Shown: positions 1-9,371, counted from the first letter of the stretch. The stretch is 41,183 bases of DNA from Nitrosomonas sp. JL21 (GCF_009833095.1 NZ_QRCB01000008.1:1-41183), one strand, 5' to 3'. Program-made: numbers and translations. The notes: generated from the sequence alone by a model not told the origin.

Positions 1-278
1 AATGCAGATGGTTTCGATGCCTTGGATTTTGTCACCCACATTCGCTAAATCCAGATTCAGATCCTTACCGTCCAGATTCAAGATATCGGTGCCGGTTCCG
101 CCGTCGATCGATGCAAAATTGAGGTCGGGCACCTTGATCTGATCAACACCAGCGCCACCTTGAAACACATCCGCACCGCCACGGCCGATCAGAATGTCAT
201 TACCGTCCCCGGCTTCAAAGATTTCTGCGGCTGAGGTGCCGCGTAGTACATCGTCATCGGATGTACCTGGGATTTCCG
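1..278. repeat. Near-identical C-terminal-module repeat, copy 1
   Basis: This segment, coding for the RTX-like end of the first FG-GAP gene, is about 90 percent identical by eye to 4157-4434 in the second gene. Outside the block the two genes diverge far more, which points to recent duplication or gene conversion of this module. Confidence 0.85.
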
Positions 279-3200
279 GCAGTTCGCCGCCACCACCGTT
301 GCCAAAATGGCTACTACCAAAGAGAATATAGCTAGCGCCGGCGCCCTCTTCTTTTGGACTAGCACCGGGCGCACCCACGATCAGGTCATCAAAACCGTCA
401 CCGTTGATATCCCCGGCACCGCTGACCGAGCGTCCAGAATGTTCACCTGCCAGTCCTTTCAAAATCACGCCATTGCTGCCATCCAGCGTGGTCACATTCA
501 GTATGGCGTCAAAACCCGATGCCTTGCCAAACACGACATAACTCAAGTCCGGGGTTTGTGAAAAACTGTAACCTGACACAATCACATCGTCGAAACCATC
601 ACCATTGACATCACCCGCACCGCTGACACTGAAACCCAACTGGTCACCTTCATACGATCCTGTCAACTGAAAACCGTTGCTGCCATCCAGACTATCCAGT
701 TCCAGCACAGCATCGAAATCCGAGCCTTTACCGAACACGACGTAACTGGTGCCTGCAGAAAAGCCATTCTCGCTGGCATCCTTTGCGCCAATAATGACAT
801 CATCAAAACCATCGCCATTGACGTCCCCTGCGTTACTGACCACACTGCTTGGACCTTCCAGACGAAAACCGTTACTGCCATCCAGACTGGTAACATCAAC
901 CGTGGCATTAAAACCGGATGCCTGACCGAACACCACACTCCCCGGTATGATCATGTCATCAAAACCGTCGCCATTCATATCCCCGGCTGCACTGACCGAA
1001 TCAGCGTAAACCGTATTTTTTAAACGGAAACCATTGCTTCCATCCAGCGTAGCGGTATCAAATTCAGCACCAAAGCCCGATGCTCGCCCGAATACCACCT
1101 TGGCTCCCGTATAACCCCCATTCATTATCAAATCATCAAAACCATCGCCATTGATATCACCGGTACTGCTAACGGATCTTCCCATTTGATCATAACTTTC
1201 CCCAATCAGACGAAAACCGTTACTGCCATCCAGACTCGATAAGTCGATACGTGCATCGAAGCCTGCCGCCTTGCCAAACACCACATAGCTGGAACCAAAT
1301 GTATCATCGTTGGTAAAAGGCCCCGGTGCTCCGATTATCATATCGTCGAAGCCATCGCCATTGACATCACCGGCACCGCTGACCGAAAAACCTGATTTAC
1401 CGGATTCATGAACTCCATCCAGTCGAAAGCCATTGCTGCCGTCCAGACTGGATACACTCATGCTCGCATCGAACCCCGCCGCCTTGCCAAATACTACAAA
1501 GCTTGAGCCGGATAAAAATTCATTCGATGCAGCCTCATAATCACCGATAATCACGTCATCGAAACCGTCGCCATTGATATCACCGGCATCACTGACTGAA
1601 CTACCCAACCGATCAAAGCTGGCGGCTCCATCCAGCCGGAATCCATTCTGACCGTCCAGGCTGGACAAATCGATTACACTGGGTATGACCAGCGGATCGG
1701 TACCAATCGATGTATCGATCAGCAATTCCGCACCCTGCTTAGTAAAAGCATGCATACCATTCTTCATGCCGGCATCGATCCAACCCTCGCTCAGGCCGAC
1801 CACACGGTCGCCTGCATTGCCCTTCACCACCAGCGTATCACTGCTATCCGACACATCCAGCACACTTTGCGCGGTCAGGGTCAGCGTGTTGTCACCACTC
1901 CCCGTCAGATCGATGGTTTCAATATCCACGATCCGGCTTGCCAGGTTAAGCTGGCCAATCCGATCGATGTAGTCGGCCAGCTTCAGATCGATGTCACTAC
2001 CGGTAAACGCCAGCGTATCGCTACCGGCACCGCCATTTGCGCTTTGAAAATCCAGATCGGGTACCCGGATGATGTCATCGCCGTTGTTCCCGCTGATGGC
2101 ATCTGCGCCTCCTCCCCCAGACAGGATATCGTTGTCTCCTTTCCCCGTGAAATACTCCATCGCTGGCGTGCCATTCAACTCGTTACGCGCATGAGTTCCC
2201 ATCAATACTGGGGTTTCCTTGAAATGATCACTGCCCAGCAGCACATAACTCGCACCCGAGTTATGACTACCGGCGTCTGCTCCGGGAGCGCCAATGATCA
2301 CATCGTCGAAACCATCCTGATTGATGTCTCCAGCACCGCCGATCACGGCTGCCGAATCTCCAGCCACACCATCCAGACGAATTCCATTGTCGCTGTCGAG
2401 GTTGGGTAAATCCACAACCGCATCGAAGCCTGAAGCACGACCAAAAACGATATAACTGGAGCCCGCAAAAGCCATGTCATAAGGAGTAGCCTCCGAAGCT
2501 CCGACGATCAGATCGTCGAAACCGTCGCCATTCACATCGCCGGCAGCTTTTAGGGGTGTCGTGATTCTTTCACGAAAGGGCATTGTCTTTAGGGTAAAGC
2601 CATCGCTACCGTCCAGTTGCGACAAATCCAGATTGGGGTCTATGCCGGAGGCTTTGCCAAACACGACATAGTTGAACAAGGTAGAATCAAATGGAGAAGG
2701 ATCCGAGAAAAAGACCAGATCATCCAAACCATCGCCGTTGATATCGCCCGCATTGCTTATCGAAATGGCATCCGTATTCAGGTGCAATCCCTCGCTCGCA
2801 TCGAGATCGGCGGGATCTTCCGCTGCGGCAAAACCGGATGTCTTGCCGAATACCACGTAATTATTGACTTCACCCCCACCGCCACCATACGGGATGGTAT
2901 AAGTCGAATCGGTGACCACCAGCAGATCATCCAGACCATCGCCGTTGATGTCGCTTGCACCCGTCACCGATAAATCGCCGCCGCCATGAGTATCCGTCAA
3001 CCTGAAACCGGAACTGTCGTCCAGATTCGACAGATCGATCATTGCATCAAAACCCGTCGTATGGCCAAACACAACATAGCTCGAACTGATTGCATTGTTG
3101 TCCTGATCCACATAAACGGCTTCAACGATCGCATCGTCAAAACCATCGCCATTGACATCCACTGCACCATTGACGAATTGAACATTTTCATAGAAATGCC

Positions 3201-3663
3201 CCCCTTTCAGGCGAAAACCGTTATTGCCATCCAGAGTCGTCAGATCGATCTGTGCATCGAAACCTGATGCCCGCCCAAACACCACAAAGTTGGAGCCGGA
3301 CCCTCTAACCATTACATCGTCAAATCCGTCACCATTGATATCACCAGCGCTGCTGACTGCCCCCCGATAGCTCCGTTCGCTATGCCCACCATCCAGCCGG
3401 AAGCCATTACTGCCATCCAGAGCCGATAATGGCAGGGTTGCATCCAATCCCCCCGCCTTGCCAAACACCACATAACTAGCGCCATAATCGTCTGCTCCCG
3501 CATTAACTAAAGGTGCGCCAATGATCACATCATCAAAACCATCGCCATTGACGTCCCCGGCGCTGCTGACTGATGCACCCGCATAATCGCCCTCCGACAC
3601 CCCATCCAGACGAAATCCATCGCTGCCATTAATACTGAACAAATTAAAAACCGGAATACTCAT
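1..3663 (-). CDS. Giant FG-GAP/RTX-like protein with two propeller blocks (C-terminus beyond window)
   Basis: The reading frame is open for all 1221 codons from the ATG at 3663 to the window edge, so the stop lies outside. The start follows a good ribosome site (GGGGAG, 8 nt before ATG). Seven FG-GAP repeats with the calcium-loop signature GDVNGDGFDD occupy about residues 8-480. An RTX-like glycine/aspartate module (GKGDNDILSGGGGADAI) with a tail domain follows at about 488-655, then seven more FG-GAP repeats (about 658-1121) and a second RTX-like module (AGDGNDILIGRGGADVF). FG-GAP repeats are known from integrin-alpha propellers. Export by a type I system is inferred from the RTX-like modules and the lack of an N-terminal signal peptide. 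The internal module matches the C-terminal end of the next gene, so this looks like two such genes fused head to tail. Confidence 0.9.
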   Translation of the reverse strand, partial: MSIPVFNLFSINGSDGFRLDGVSEGDYAGASVSSAGDVNGDGFDDVIIGAPLVNAGADDYGASYVVFGKAGGLDATLPLSALDGSNGFRLDGGHSERSYRGAVSSAGDINGDGFDDVMVRGSGSNFVVFGRASGFDAQIDLTTLDGNNGFRLKGGHFYENVQFVNGAVDVNGDGFDDAIVEAVYVDQDNNAISSSYVVFGHTTGFDAMIDLSNLDDSSGFRLTDTHGGGDLSVTGASDINGDGLDDLLVVTDSTYTIPYGGGGGEVNNYVVFGKTSGFAAAEDPADLDASEGLHLNTDAISISNAGDINGDGLDDLVFFSDPSPFDSTLFNYVVFGKASGIDPNLDLSQLDGSDGFTLKTMPFRERITTPLKAAGDVNGDGFDDLIVGASEATPYDMAFAGSSYIVFGRASGFDAVVDLPNLDSDNGIRLDGVAGDSAAVIGGAGDINQDGFDDVIIGAPGADAGSHNSGASYVLLGSDHFKETPVLMGTHARNELNGTPAMEYFTGKGDNDILSGGGGADAISGNNGDDIIRVPDLDFQSANGGAGSDTLAFTGSDIDLKLADYIDRIGQLNLASRIVDIETIDLTGSGDNTLTLTAQSVLDVSDSSDTLVVKGNAGDRVVGLSEGWIDAGMKNGMHAFTKQGAELLIDTSIGTDPLVIPSVIDLSSLDGQNGFRLDGAASFDRLGSSVSDAGDINGDGFDDVIIGDYEAASNEFLSGSSFVVFGKAAGFDASMSVSSLDGSNGFRLDGVHESGKSGFSVSGAGDVNGDGFDDMIIGAPGPFTNDDTFGSSYVVFGKAAGFDARIDLSSLDGSNGFRLIGESYDQMGRSVSSTGDINGDGFDDLIMNGGYTGAKVVFGRASGFGAEFDTATLDGSNGFRLKNTVYADSVSAAGDMNGDGFDDMIIPGSVVFGQASGFNATVDVTSLDGSNGFRLEGPSSVVSNAGDVNGDGFDDVIIGAKDASENGFSAGTSYVVFGKGSDFDAVLELDSLDGSNGFQLTGSYEGDQLGFSVSGAGDVNGDGFDDVIVSGYSFSQTPDLSYVVFGKASGFDAILNVTTLDGSNGVILKGLAGEHSGRSVSGAGDINGDGFDDLIVGAPGASPKEEGAGASYILFGSSHFGNGGGGELPEIPGTSDDDVLRGTSAAEIFEAGDGNDILIGRGGADVFQGGAGVDQIKVPDLNFASIDGGTGTDILNLDGKDLNLDLANVGDKIQGIETICI

Positions 3664-3872
3664 GATTTCATCTCCCCTGATACAACTGCCGACTTATGAA
3701 TGATGCAAGAAAAAATGGCACATCATGAATTGCCCTCTTCATCCATCCTTCAACCCATTCTGCATGCTACGCCGAATACAATCCGATCACAACTCAACCA
3801 TTTTTCTTTAAATACCATGAGATTGAGCAAGGTTAATCCGAATACATCAGGACGTGTTTTACACTCGACAAT
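3664..3872. other. Intergenic leader of the first FG-GAP gene
   Basis: The region between the terminator of the second FG-GAP gene and the start of the first holds the ribosome site just before 3663. I see no convincing gene in it; the short plus-strand ORF here lacks a ribosome site and resembles nothing I know. Confidence 0.4.
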
Positions 3873-3904
3873 AAAAAAGCCCGCCAGATGAATCTGGCAG
3901 GCTT
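3873..3904 (-). terminator. Rho-independent terminator of the second FG-GAP gene
   Basis: Arms 3877-3888 and 3893-3904 pair over 12 positions with one mismatch around a 4-nt loop. On the minus strand the stem is followed by a run of six T, about 30 nt past the stop of the gene ending at 3935. Confidence 0.85.
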
Positions 3905-3934
3905 GAGTGAGAAGAAAAAAGCGCAGCTTGTCGG

Positions 3935-5914
3935 CTACGCGATAAAATCAATCGCCAAATTTGCACCCACCAACAACACCGCATCGTCATTCGTATACGT
4001 GTGATAAAAACCCTTCACGCCGCCATCGACCCAGCCGTTATCCTGCACCGTCACAAGATCTCCGGCATTACCGTGAAGCTTCAGGGTATTGGACGTATCG
4101 GATAGATTGAGCACGCTGTCCGCAGTCAATGACAATGTGTTGTCACCGCGGCCGTAAATGCAGATGGTTTCGATGCCTTGGATTTTGTCACCCACATTCG
4201 CTAAATCCAGATGCAGATCCTTGCCGTCCAGGTGCAGGATATCGGTACCCGCTCCGCCGTCGATCAATGCAAAATTGAGGTCGGGCACTTTGATCTGATC
4301 AACCCCAGCGCCGCCATGAAACACATCCGCGCCGCCGCGGCCGATCATCATATCGTTGCCGTCACCTGCTTCAAAGATTTCAGCGGCTGAGGTGCCGCGC
4401 AGTACATCGTCATCGGGTGTGCCAGGGATGACTGACAAACCTCCACCATTGAAATCGCTGCGCCCAAAGATGATATAGCTAGCTCCAGAACCTGTACCTG
4501 TGCCATCTGAATTAGCGCCAGGAGCACCTATAATCAAATCGTCATATCCATCATCATTAACATCTCCTGCGCCGCTAACGGAAGAACCTGAGAAATCTCC
4601 GGTCCCGGCACCATCGATACGAAAACCAGCATTACTATCCAAATCAGAAAGATTCATTGTCGCTTCGAACCCTGAAGCTTTACCAAATAGGATGTAGCTG
4701 GAACCTGAATTACTACCGTCAAAATCTGCACTAACTGCCCCGATAATCAGGTCATCAAACCCATCACCATTGACATCTCCTGCATTGCTGACCGAGCTAC
4801 CCGAATAATCACTTATATTTTCACCATTTAAACGGAATCCATTACTACCATCCAAGCTAGATAAATTTAAGGTTGGATCGAAGCCCGAAGCTCTTCCAAA
4901 GATTACATAAGTAGATCCTAAGCTCGAGCTATTAAAGGCCCCAACAATCACATCATCAAACCCATCGCTATTGAAATCTCCAGCAGTACTGACCGAATTA
5001 ACGCGAGAGTCCCCTTCTATATTGAAACCGTTCGTACCGTCAAGACTGGAAAGATCGAATGTAGCGTCAGAATCAGAACCTTTGCCGAACAGCAGGTAAA
5101 GAGAATCTTTGGCATCGATAATTACATCACCAAACCCATCTCCATTCACATCTCCCGCACTGCTTACATCACTCCCCACATGATCAGATTCTTTTCTTCC
5201 ATTAATGAGAAAACCATTGCTACCATCGAGTCTGGAACCATCCATCACTGCATCAAAACCTGAGCTCTTACCAAACACAACAAAGCTTGCTCCTCCTTCA
5301 TAAATAGAATTGTTCGGATCAAAATTAGGACCGCCAACAATTACATCATCAAACCCATCTCCATTCACATCTCCTGCACCACTGACAGAAGCACCGATCT
5401 TGTCAAACTCCCTCAGGCCATTTATGCGAAAACCATTGTTACCATCAAGATTGGACACATCCACATCAGCATTGAATCCCGAAGCCTTTCCAAATACGAT
5501 AAAACTGGATCCAGTACCTAGAGAAGTTGGTCGATCCTTGTTGGCAAAAGGAGCACCAATGAGTAAATCATCCAACCCATCCCCATTCACATCTCCAGCA
5601 CTGCCGACCGCACTTCCAAAGTCGTAACCTTCTATCCCAGTTAGGCGAAAACCATTGCTGCCATTCAAAGTAGATACATCCAAGGTGGCATCGAAACCCG
5701 TAGTTTTTCCAAACACTACATAACTGAAACCAGATCCATCATAAGGGCCTCCAGTGAGGGCATAAGGAGCACTGAGAATCACATCGTCTATACCATCGCC
5801 ATTGACGTCTCCTGCATTGCTGACCGCTTTACCCAATCCGCCACCCGGAACACCATCCAAACGAAATCCATTACTGCCATCCAGGCTGCCTAAATCCATA
5901 GTTACAGTTGCCAT
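3935..5914 (-). CDS. FG-GAP repeat protein with RTX-like C-terminal module
   Basis: A protein of 659 residues starting at MATVTMDL; a GTG two codons upstream is possible, but the ATG has GAGGTG just before it. Seven FG-GAP repeats (about residues 5-480) each carry an EF-hand-like loop such as GDVNGDGIDD, predicting a seven-bladed propeller. From about residue 490 comes an RTX-like stretch (AGDGNDMMIGRGGADVFHGG), then a tail ending VGANLAIDFIA. No signal peptide is visible, so type I secretion is the likely route, though no transporter genes are in view. The gene lies just upstream of the larger relative and is closed off by a strong terminator, so it is probably transcribed alone. One repeat has GDVNGDGFGD, lacking a loop Asp. 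Confidence 0.92.
   Translation of the reverse strand: MATVTMDLGSLDGSNGFRLDGVPGGGLGKAVSNAGDVNGDGIDDVILSAPYALTGGPYDGSGFSYVVFGKTTGFDATLDVSTLNGSNGFRLTGIEGYDFGSAVGSAGDVNGDGLDDLLIGAPFANKDRPTSLGTGSSFIVFGKASGFNADVDVSNLDGNNGFRINGLREFDKIGASVSGAGDVNGDGFDDVIVGGPNFDPNNSIYEGGASFVVFGKSSGFDAVMDGSRLDGSNGFLINGRKESDHVGSDVSSAGDVNGDGFGDVIIDAKDSLYLLFGKGSDSDATFDLSSLDGTNGFNIEGDSRVNSVSTAGDFNSDGFDDVIVGAFNSSSLGSTYVIFGRASGFDPTLNLSSLDGSNGFRLNGENISDYSGSSVSNAGDVNGDGFDDLIIGAVSADFDGSNSGSSYILFGKASGFEATMNLSDLDSNAGFRIDGAGTGDFSGSSVSGAGDVNDDGYDDLIIGAPGANSDGTGTGSGASYIIFGRSDFNGGGLSVIPGTPDDDVLRGTSAAEIFEAGDGNDMMIGRGGADVFHGGAGVDQIKVPDLNFALIDGGAGTDILHLDGKDLHLDLANVGDKIQGIETICIYGRGDNTLSLTADSVLNLSDTSNTLKLHGNAGDLVTVQDNGWVDGGVKGFYHTYTNDDAVLLVGANLAIDFIA
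4157..4434. repeat. Near-identical C-terminal-module repeat, copy 2
   Basis: Partner of 1-278. It encodes the RTX-like module and part of the tail of the 659-residue protein, in the same orientation. Confidence 0.85.
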
Positions 5915-6278
5915 GTTCACACCTCATAAAAATTAGATCATAAAATACTTCTCCACCCTCTTTTCGAATGTTACTTCCAATAAGCCCTGTCAGCAATTGA
6001 TGAATTCCTTGAAATTTCTTTCATGAAATCATAGCCAGACTGCCCAATTGGTTTACTTTTGGTCGATGGGAAACCATAAAAAAAGCCTACCGGTTGAATC
6101 TGGCAGGCTTTTAATGAAAACCCTGAAAACTACTGTACTCGATTATGCTGCGCGGATATACGTTTCAAGATGCTCATGTACCAAGAGAAATTGTATTTTT
6201 TCGCCCGATATCGCTCTGCCATTCATCGCTCACAACTTATTCCAGAATTTCCTCATGCATACAGTGAGGTTTCTGTGG
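5915..6278. other. Intergenic stretch between the FG-GAP gene and dsbC
   Basis: Apart from the ribosome site of the FG-GAP gene and a terminator hairpin at 6078-6112 I see no gene here. The long plus-strand frame from about 6048 is antisense to dsbC and the hydroxylase and has no gene-like features. Confidence 0.5.
6078..6112 (-). terminator. Rho-independent terminator downstream of dsbC
   Basis: Arms 6081-6091 and 6102-6112 pair over 11 positions including one G-T pair, and on the minus strand run into seven or more T. It lies 167 nt past the dsbC stop, so it would end that operon. It shares 16 bases (AAGCCTGCCAGATTCA on the minus strand) with the terminator at 3873-3904. Confidence 0.75.
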
Positions 6279-7028
6279 CTACTTGCCTTTTCCATCCTTC
6301 GCACTGTCGATCGCATTGGCGGCGCTGTTGAGTTTCTCCTCAATCACGGCAGCCGGAATCATGCCGCCGACGATCGAGCCATCGGCAAACACCAGCGTCG
6401 GTGTACCGGAGACTTTGTTTTCACGGCCCGATTTCACGAGGACATCCAACGGCGTTTCGCACTCTTTGGCGGTCGGAGCAATATTTCTCAGCATGAAATC
6501 ATCCCACGCCTTGATTTGATTATCCGAGCACCAGATTTTCTTGGCCAGTTCCATCGAGCCATTCAGCACCGGATACAGCAGGGTATAAATGGTCACGTTG
6601 TTGATCTCGAGCAGTTCTTTTTCCAGTTTCTTGCAATACGGGCAATTCGGGTCGGTAAAAATGGCCACCTGACGCTTGCCGTCGCCCTTGACGATTTTGA
6701 TCGCCGATTTCAGCGGCAACGAGTCCAACGGTACCCGGCGCGCTGCTTTGATTTCCTGCATGCGCTCGTTGGTCATGCTGGTGCGGGTGCTGGTATCGAT
6801 CATATGGCCAAAGAAAAAATATTTGGCCTTCTCATCGGTGTAAAACACTTCATCCCCGACCACTACTTCATAAAGCCCCAGATAAGGTGTTTTCTTCAGG
6901 CTATCGATGGCATGGCCTTCGAAATGCTGCTGGACAGCCTTTTTCACAGCCTCCTCACCTGCCCAGATGACCTGCGAACCTACAAAAAACATCAGAATAG
7001 AAATAAACAGCTTCCAGCGTATCGTCAT
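6279..7028 (-). CDS. dsbC: Thiol:disulfide interchange protein DsbC
   Basis: A 249-residue periplasmic disulfide isomerase. Residues 1-23 form a signal peptide ending VIWA. The N-terminal dimerisation domain is followed by a thioredoxin fold with the active site CPYC at 129-132, a cis-Pro loop SGTPT near 210, and the second cysteine pair at 167 and 190 that is structural in the E. coli protein. The family shuffles wrong disulfides and is kept reduced by DsbD, which is not in view. The ATG follows TGGAG at good spacing and lies 24 nt after the hydroxylase stop, so the two genes are likely cotranscribed, with the terminator at 6078-6112 closing the unit. Confidence 0.95.
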   Translation of the reverse strand: MTIRWKLFISILMFFVGSQVIWAGEEAVKKAVQQHFEGHAIDSLKKTPYLGLYEVVVGDEVFYTDEKAKYFFFGHMIDTSTRTSMTNERMQEIKAARRVPLDSLPLKSAIKIVKGDGKRQVAIFTDPNCPYCKKLEKELLEINNVTIYTLLYPVLNGSMELAKKIWCSDNQIKAWDDFMLRNIAPTAKECETPLDVLVKSGRENKVSGTPTLVFADGSIVGGMIPAAVIEEKLNSAANAIDSAKDGKGK

Positions 7029-7052
7029 AACGACTCCAGTAAAAAAAGAATG

Positions 7053-8222
7053 TCAATTCAGCGCATGCCGCATCAATTGATTTTTAATCAGCGGCCAGCG
7101 GTTGGTGATCTCCAGCCCAAGATTTCGCAGCCGGGCCAGTGTAGGATTGGAATTATTGAACAATTTTTGCAAGCCATCCGTGACCTGCTCCAAAGCCCAG
7201 ATATCTTCTTTGCGCGCCCGTTCATATTGCCGCAGCAGCAGGTGATCCCCACAATCCATGAGGGCACCGCGACTGTTCAGCACCGCCACCAGTTCGCGGG
7301 TGTCCCGCAATCCCAGATTGACGCCTTGGCCGGCCAATGGATGTATGCCATGCGCTGCATCACCGATCAACACCAGACGCGGCTTGATCAACGTCTCGAC
7401 ATGCACGAAATTCAATGGAAACCCGACCGGCGCAGTAATCAGCTCCAGTTTACCCAGGGTACGAAGTGACGCTTCTTCGACCTGCCGGCATAGCGCTTCT
7501 GCCGGTAAATTGCGCAGCTCTGCGGCATGCTCTTCGCCCGTCGACCAGACCATCGACACGCGCTTGCCCGGAAGCGGCAACAATGCTAATACCCCATCCC
7601 GCCTGAACCATTGGTAGGCAATATGACGGTGCGGTAGTTCCGCCGTGAAATTAGCCACCACGCCTATCTGGTGATAAGGACGGCGAGAGGCTTCGATACC
7701 GGCTTGGTTACGCACCCATGAATTGACGCCATCGGCACCTACCACCAACAGTGTATCGAGCTGGGTACCATCGGCCAGTTGCACTTCGGCATGCGATTCC
7801 CGCCAGACAATGGATGTGCATTTGGCGGGACAAAAAATGTGGATATTTTCATTTGGCGGCTTGAGCGCTTCCCAGACGGCCGTTTGCAATTGGCGGTTCT
7901 CTGCAATGAACGCCAGCTCCGCCACACCCATCTCATAGGCGCTGAAATTGATTTGCGCGCTTTGATCGTCACCCCATACCGACATTTCGTGCACAGGCGT
8001 CAGGCGTTCCCCTGCCATACGTTGCCAGATTCCCAGGTTCTCGAGAAACTCCGCACTCCCCGGGCTGATCGCATAGACCCGGCTATCCCAGCTCTCGTCC
8101 TGCGGTAACGGCGCAGTCTCGTGCGGCTCAATCAATGCGATTCTCAAACCGCTGCCCTGCAATGCAGCTACCAGGCTTGCACCGACCAATCCACCGCCTA
8201 TCACTACCATATCGAAGTTCAT
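7053..8222 (-). CDS. UbiH/UbiF/VisC-family FAD-dependent hydroxylase
   Basis: A flavin monooxygenase of 389 residues, the usual length for the ubiquinone-ring hydroxylases. The Rossmann motif GGGLVG sits at 9-14, the DG motif is in GADGVNS, and the FAD-ribityl motif is IGDAAHGIHPLAGQG. This family uses NADPH and oxygen to hydroxylate the quinone ring during ubiquinone synthesis. Which ring position is modified cannot be told from sequence alone, so I give no symbol. There is no ribosome site before the ATG, but a TATAAT lies 7 nt upstream, suggesting a leaderless message. It probably heads an operon with dsbC. Confidence 0.92.
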   Translation of the reverse strand: MNFDMVVIGGGLVGASLVAALQGSGLRIALIEPHETAPLPQDESWDSRVYAISPGSAEFLENLGIWQRMAGERLTPVHEMSVWGDDQSAQINFSAYEMGVAELAFIAENRQLQTAVWEALKPPNENIHIFCPAKCTSIVWRESHAEVQLADGTQLDTLLVVGADGVNSWVRNQAGIEASRRPYHQIGVVANFTAELPHRHIAYQWFRRDGVLALLPLPGKRVSMVWSTGEEHAAELRNLPAEALCRQVEEASLRTLGKLELITAPVGFPLNFVHVETLIKPRLVLIGDAAHGIHPLAGQGVNLGLRDTRELVAVLNSRGALMDCGDHLLLRQYERARKEDIWALEQVTDGLQKLFNNSNPTLARLRNLGLEITNRWPLIKNQLMRHALN

Positions 8223-8229
8223 GAAACTG

Positions 8230-8235
8230 ATTATA
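8230..8235 (-). promoter_or_regulatory. -10 element, possible leaderless promoter
   Basis: The minus strand reads TATAAT followed by only 7 nt before the ATG of the hydroxylase, so transcription would begin at or near the A of the start codon. The -35 region is weak (TAGCCA at 18-nt spacing). Confidence 0.5.
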
Positions 8236-8402
8236 CAGCCGCTTTATGACAGGTGGCTAACTCAAACTGAAATCTGATCGACTTGGCTTGAAATGTCTAC
8301 CCTAACCCGAACCCACCATCTCGTCGAGATGGACCGTCCACCCATTTCACACCCAATCCCCTGAAAACACGCATAAACCCTTGTCTGGTCACATTTTTAA
8401 GC

Positions 8403-8431
8403 TTGACAAGCCATTTTCTCGAAGGCAAAAT
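8403..8431 (+). promoter_or_regulatory. Promoter of the tRNA gene
   Basis: A perfect -35 TTGACA (8403-8408), a 17-nt spacer, and CAAAAT as -10 (4 of 6 matches) are followed by a G/C-rich discriminator, as expected for a stable-RNA promoter 24 nt before the tRNA. Confidence 0.65.
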
Positions 8432-8455
8432 GCTGCCTCTTGTCGTTCAGCACAT

Positions 8456-8531
8456 GGCGAATTAGCTCAGTGGTTAGAGCAGCGGAATCATAATCCGTTG
8501 GTCCGGGGTTCAAATCCCTGATTCGCCACCA
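8456..8531 (+). tRNA. tRNA with CAT anticodon (probably Met elongator)
   Basis: The acceptor arms GGCGAAT and ATTCGCC pair perfectly. The D arm is GCTC/GAGC, the anticodon stem GCGGA/TCCGT encloses the loop ATCATAA, and the T arm is CGGGG/CCCTG. The CCA tail is encoded. The anticodon CAT fits elongator Met. The lysidine-modified tRNA-Ile2 uses the same anticodon and the D loop resembles it, so that reading is not excluded; the acceptor lacks the C1-A72 mismatch of initiator tRNA. Confidence 0.95.
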
Positions 8532-8648
8532 TGAATCCAATAAGTTAATTTATACACTTATATCTTCATTCCATTATTCCGCGCCAGTGTGGATCCCTCC
8601 CCAGCCGTTTTATTTCTACTGGCGGGAATAGAATCAATAATTGAGACT

Positions 8649-9110
8649 TTACGCTTTCATAGGGTTGTTCTCTGCTTCAACTCTAAGTTCCCGAATGCGA
8701 TCATGATTTCTCTTTACTCCATCTAATTGCCGGGTGATCAAAGAACGAAGAGATTCGGGCATTTCTTCCTTTAATGCATCTTGATATGTTTTGACGGCAA
8801 CATCTTCCGCTCTTTCGCATTCTTCTAACACAGCAAGATTATCCTTATCGGTAAGCGCAGTCCGGACATCAATCCACAATCGATGCAAGGCTCCCCTGAA
8901 AGTGCCCGAAGTATCCAGCTTACCGCCGTATTTTCTAATTTCTTCAGTCAACGTTTGAACCGCTTGTTCGCAACTCTCCGCCCGATCGAGAAAATAGCTC
9001 TCTAATTGGGGATCATTGGCATCTTCCGCGCATTTTCTGAAACCCTCTGCGCCATCGCGAGAAGTTTCAATGAGGTCATTTAATACATCAATACTTTTTT
9101 TATGAGTCAT
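8649..9110 (-). CDS. PA2169-type four-helix-bundle protein (DUF2383)
   Basis: A 153-residue all-helical acidic protein without signal peptide. The opening (THKKSIDVLNDLIETSRDG) and the spaced Glu/Asp helices match the DUF2383 ferritin-like family, which often accompanies stress genes. Function is unproven; Glu and Cys residues (C22, C48) could bind metal. A good ribosome site (GGGAG) precedes the ATG. It stands alone between the tRNA and the CHRD gene. Confidence 0.85.
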   Translation of the reverse strand: MTHKKSIDVLNDLIETSRDGAEGFRKCAEDANDPQLESYFLDRAESCEQAVQTLTEEIRKYGGKLDTSGTFRGALHRLWIDVRTALTDKDNLAVLEECERAEDVAVKTYQDALKEEMPESLRSLITRQLDGVKRNHDRIRELRVEAENNPMKA

Positions 9111-9371
9111 ATCATTCTCCCGAAATTAAATCTCACGTTTTTTAACATCGGCCTAGACCTTGAAAATAGGCTAACTTAGCCATTGATTGTCTACTTAAAT
9201 TCTTTAGCATATCCAATCAAATGGTTATGGATATAATCAGGCAAAATCGTTCGCTCGTCAGTACGCTAGGATACATCTCCTCAAATTGATCCTTCTTTTA
9301 ATATCATGCACTGAACTCCTGTCGATTAATCCACTGTTCCTGAATTTAAGACCACGATTTTTCAACAGTCG
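9111..9371. other. Intergenic region with no gene seen
   Basis: This stretch between the start of the PA2169 gene and the terminator of the CHRD gene is AT-rich and shows no convincing ORF. It presumably holds the PA2169-gene promoter. Confidence 0.4.

Noticed and set aside
1685..3267. Several plus-strand frames of 90-220 codons
   Set aside because: Mirror frames of FG-GAP coding; their repeated phrases are the complements of the calcium loops.
1..5914. Regularly spaced similar sequences, CRISPR-like at first sight
   Set aside because: The spacing is about 190-220 bp, the units are coding and vary by codon, and they match FG-GAP repeats.
6048..7469. A 473-codon plus-strand open frame
   Set aside because: It lies antisense to dsbC and the hydroxylase, which have clear motifs and ribosome sites; its composition is a mirror of those genes.
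8564..8632. Inverted repeat around CGCCAGT/ACTGGCG after the tRNA
   Set aside because: Loop of over 30 nt and one bulge; no T run, so not supported as a terminator.
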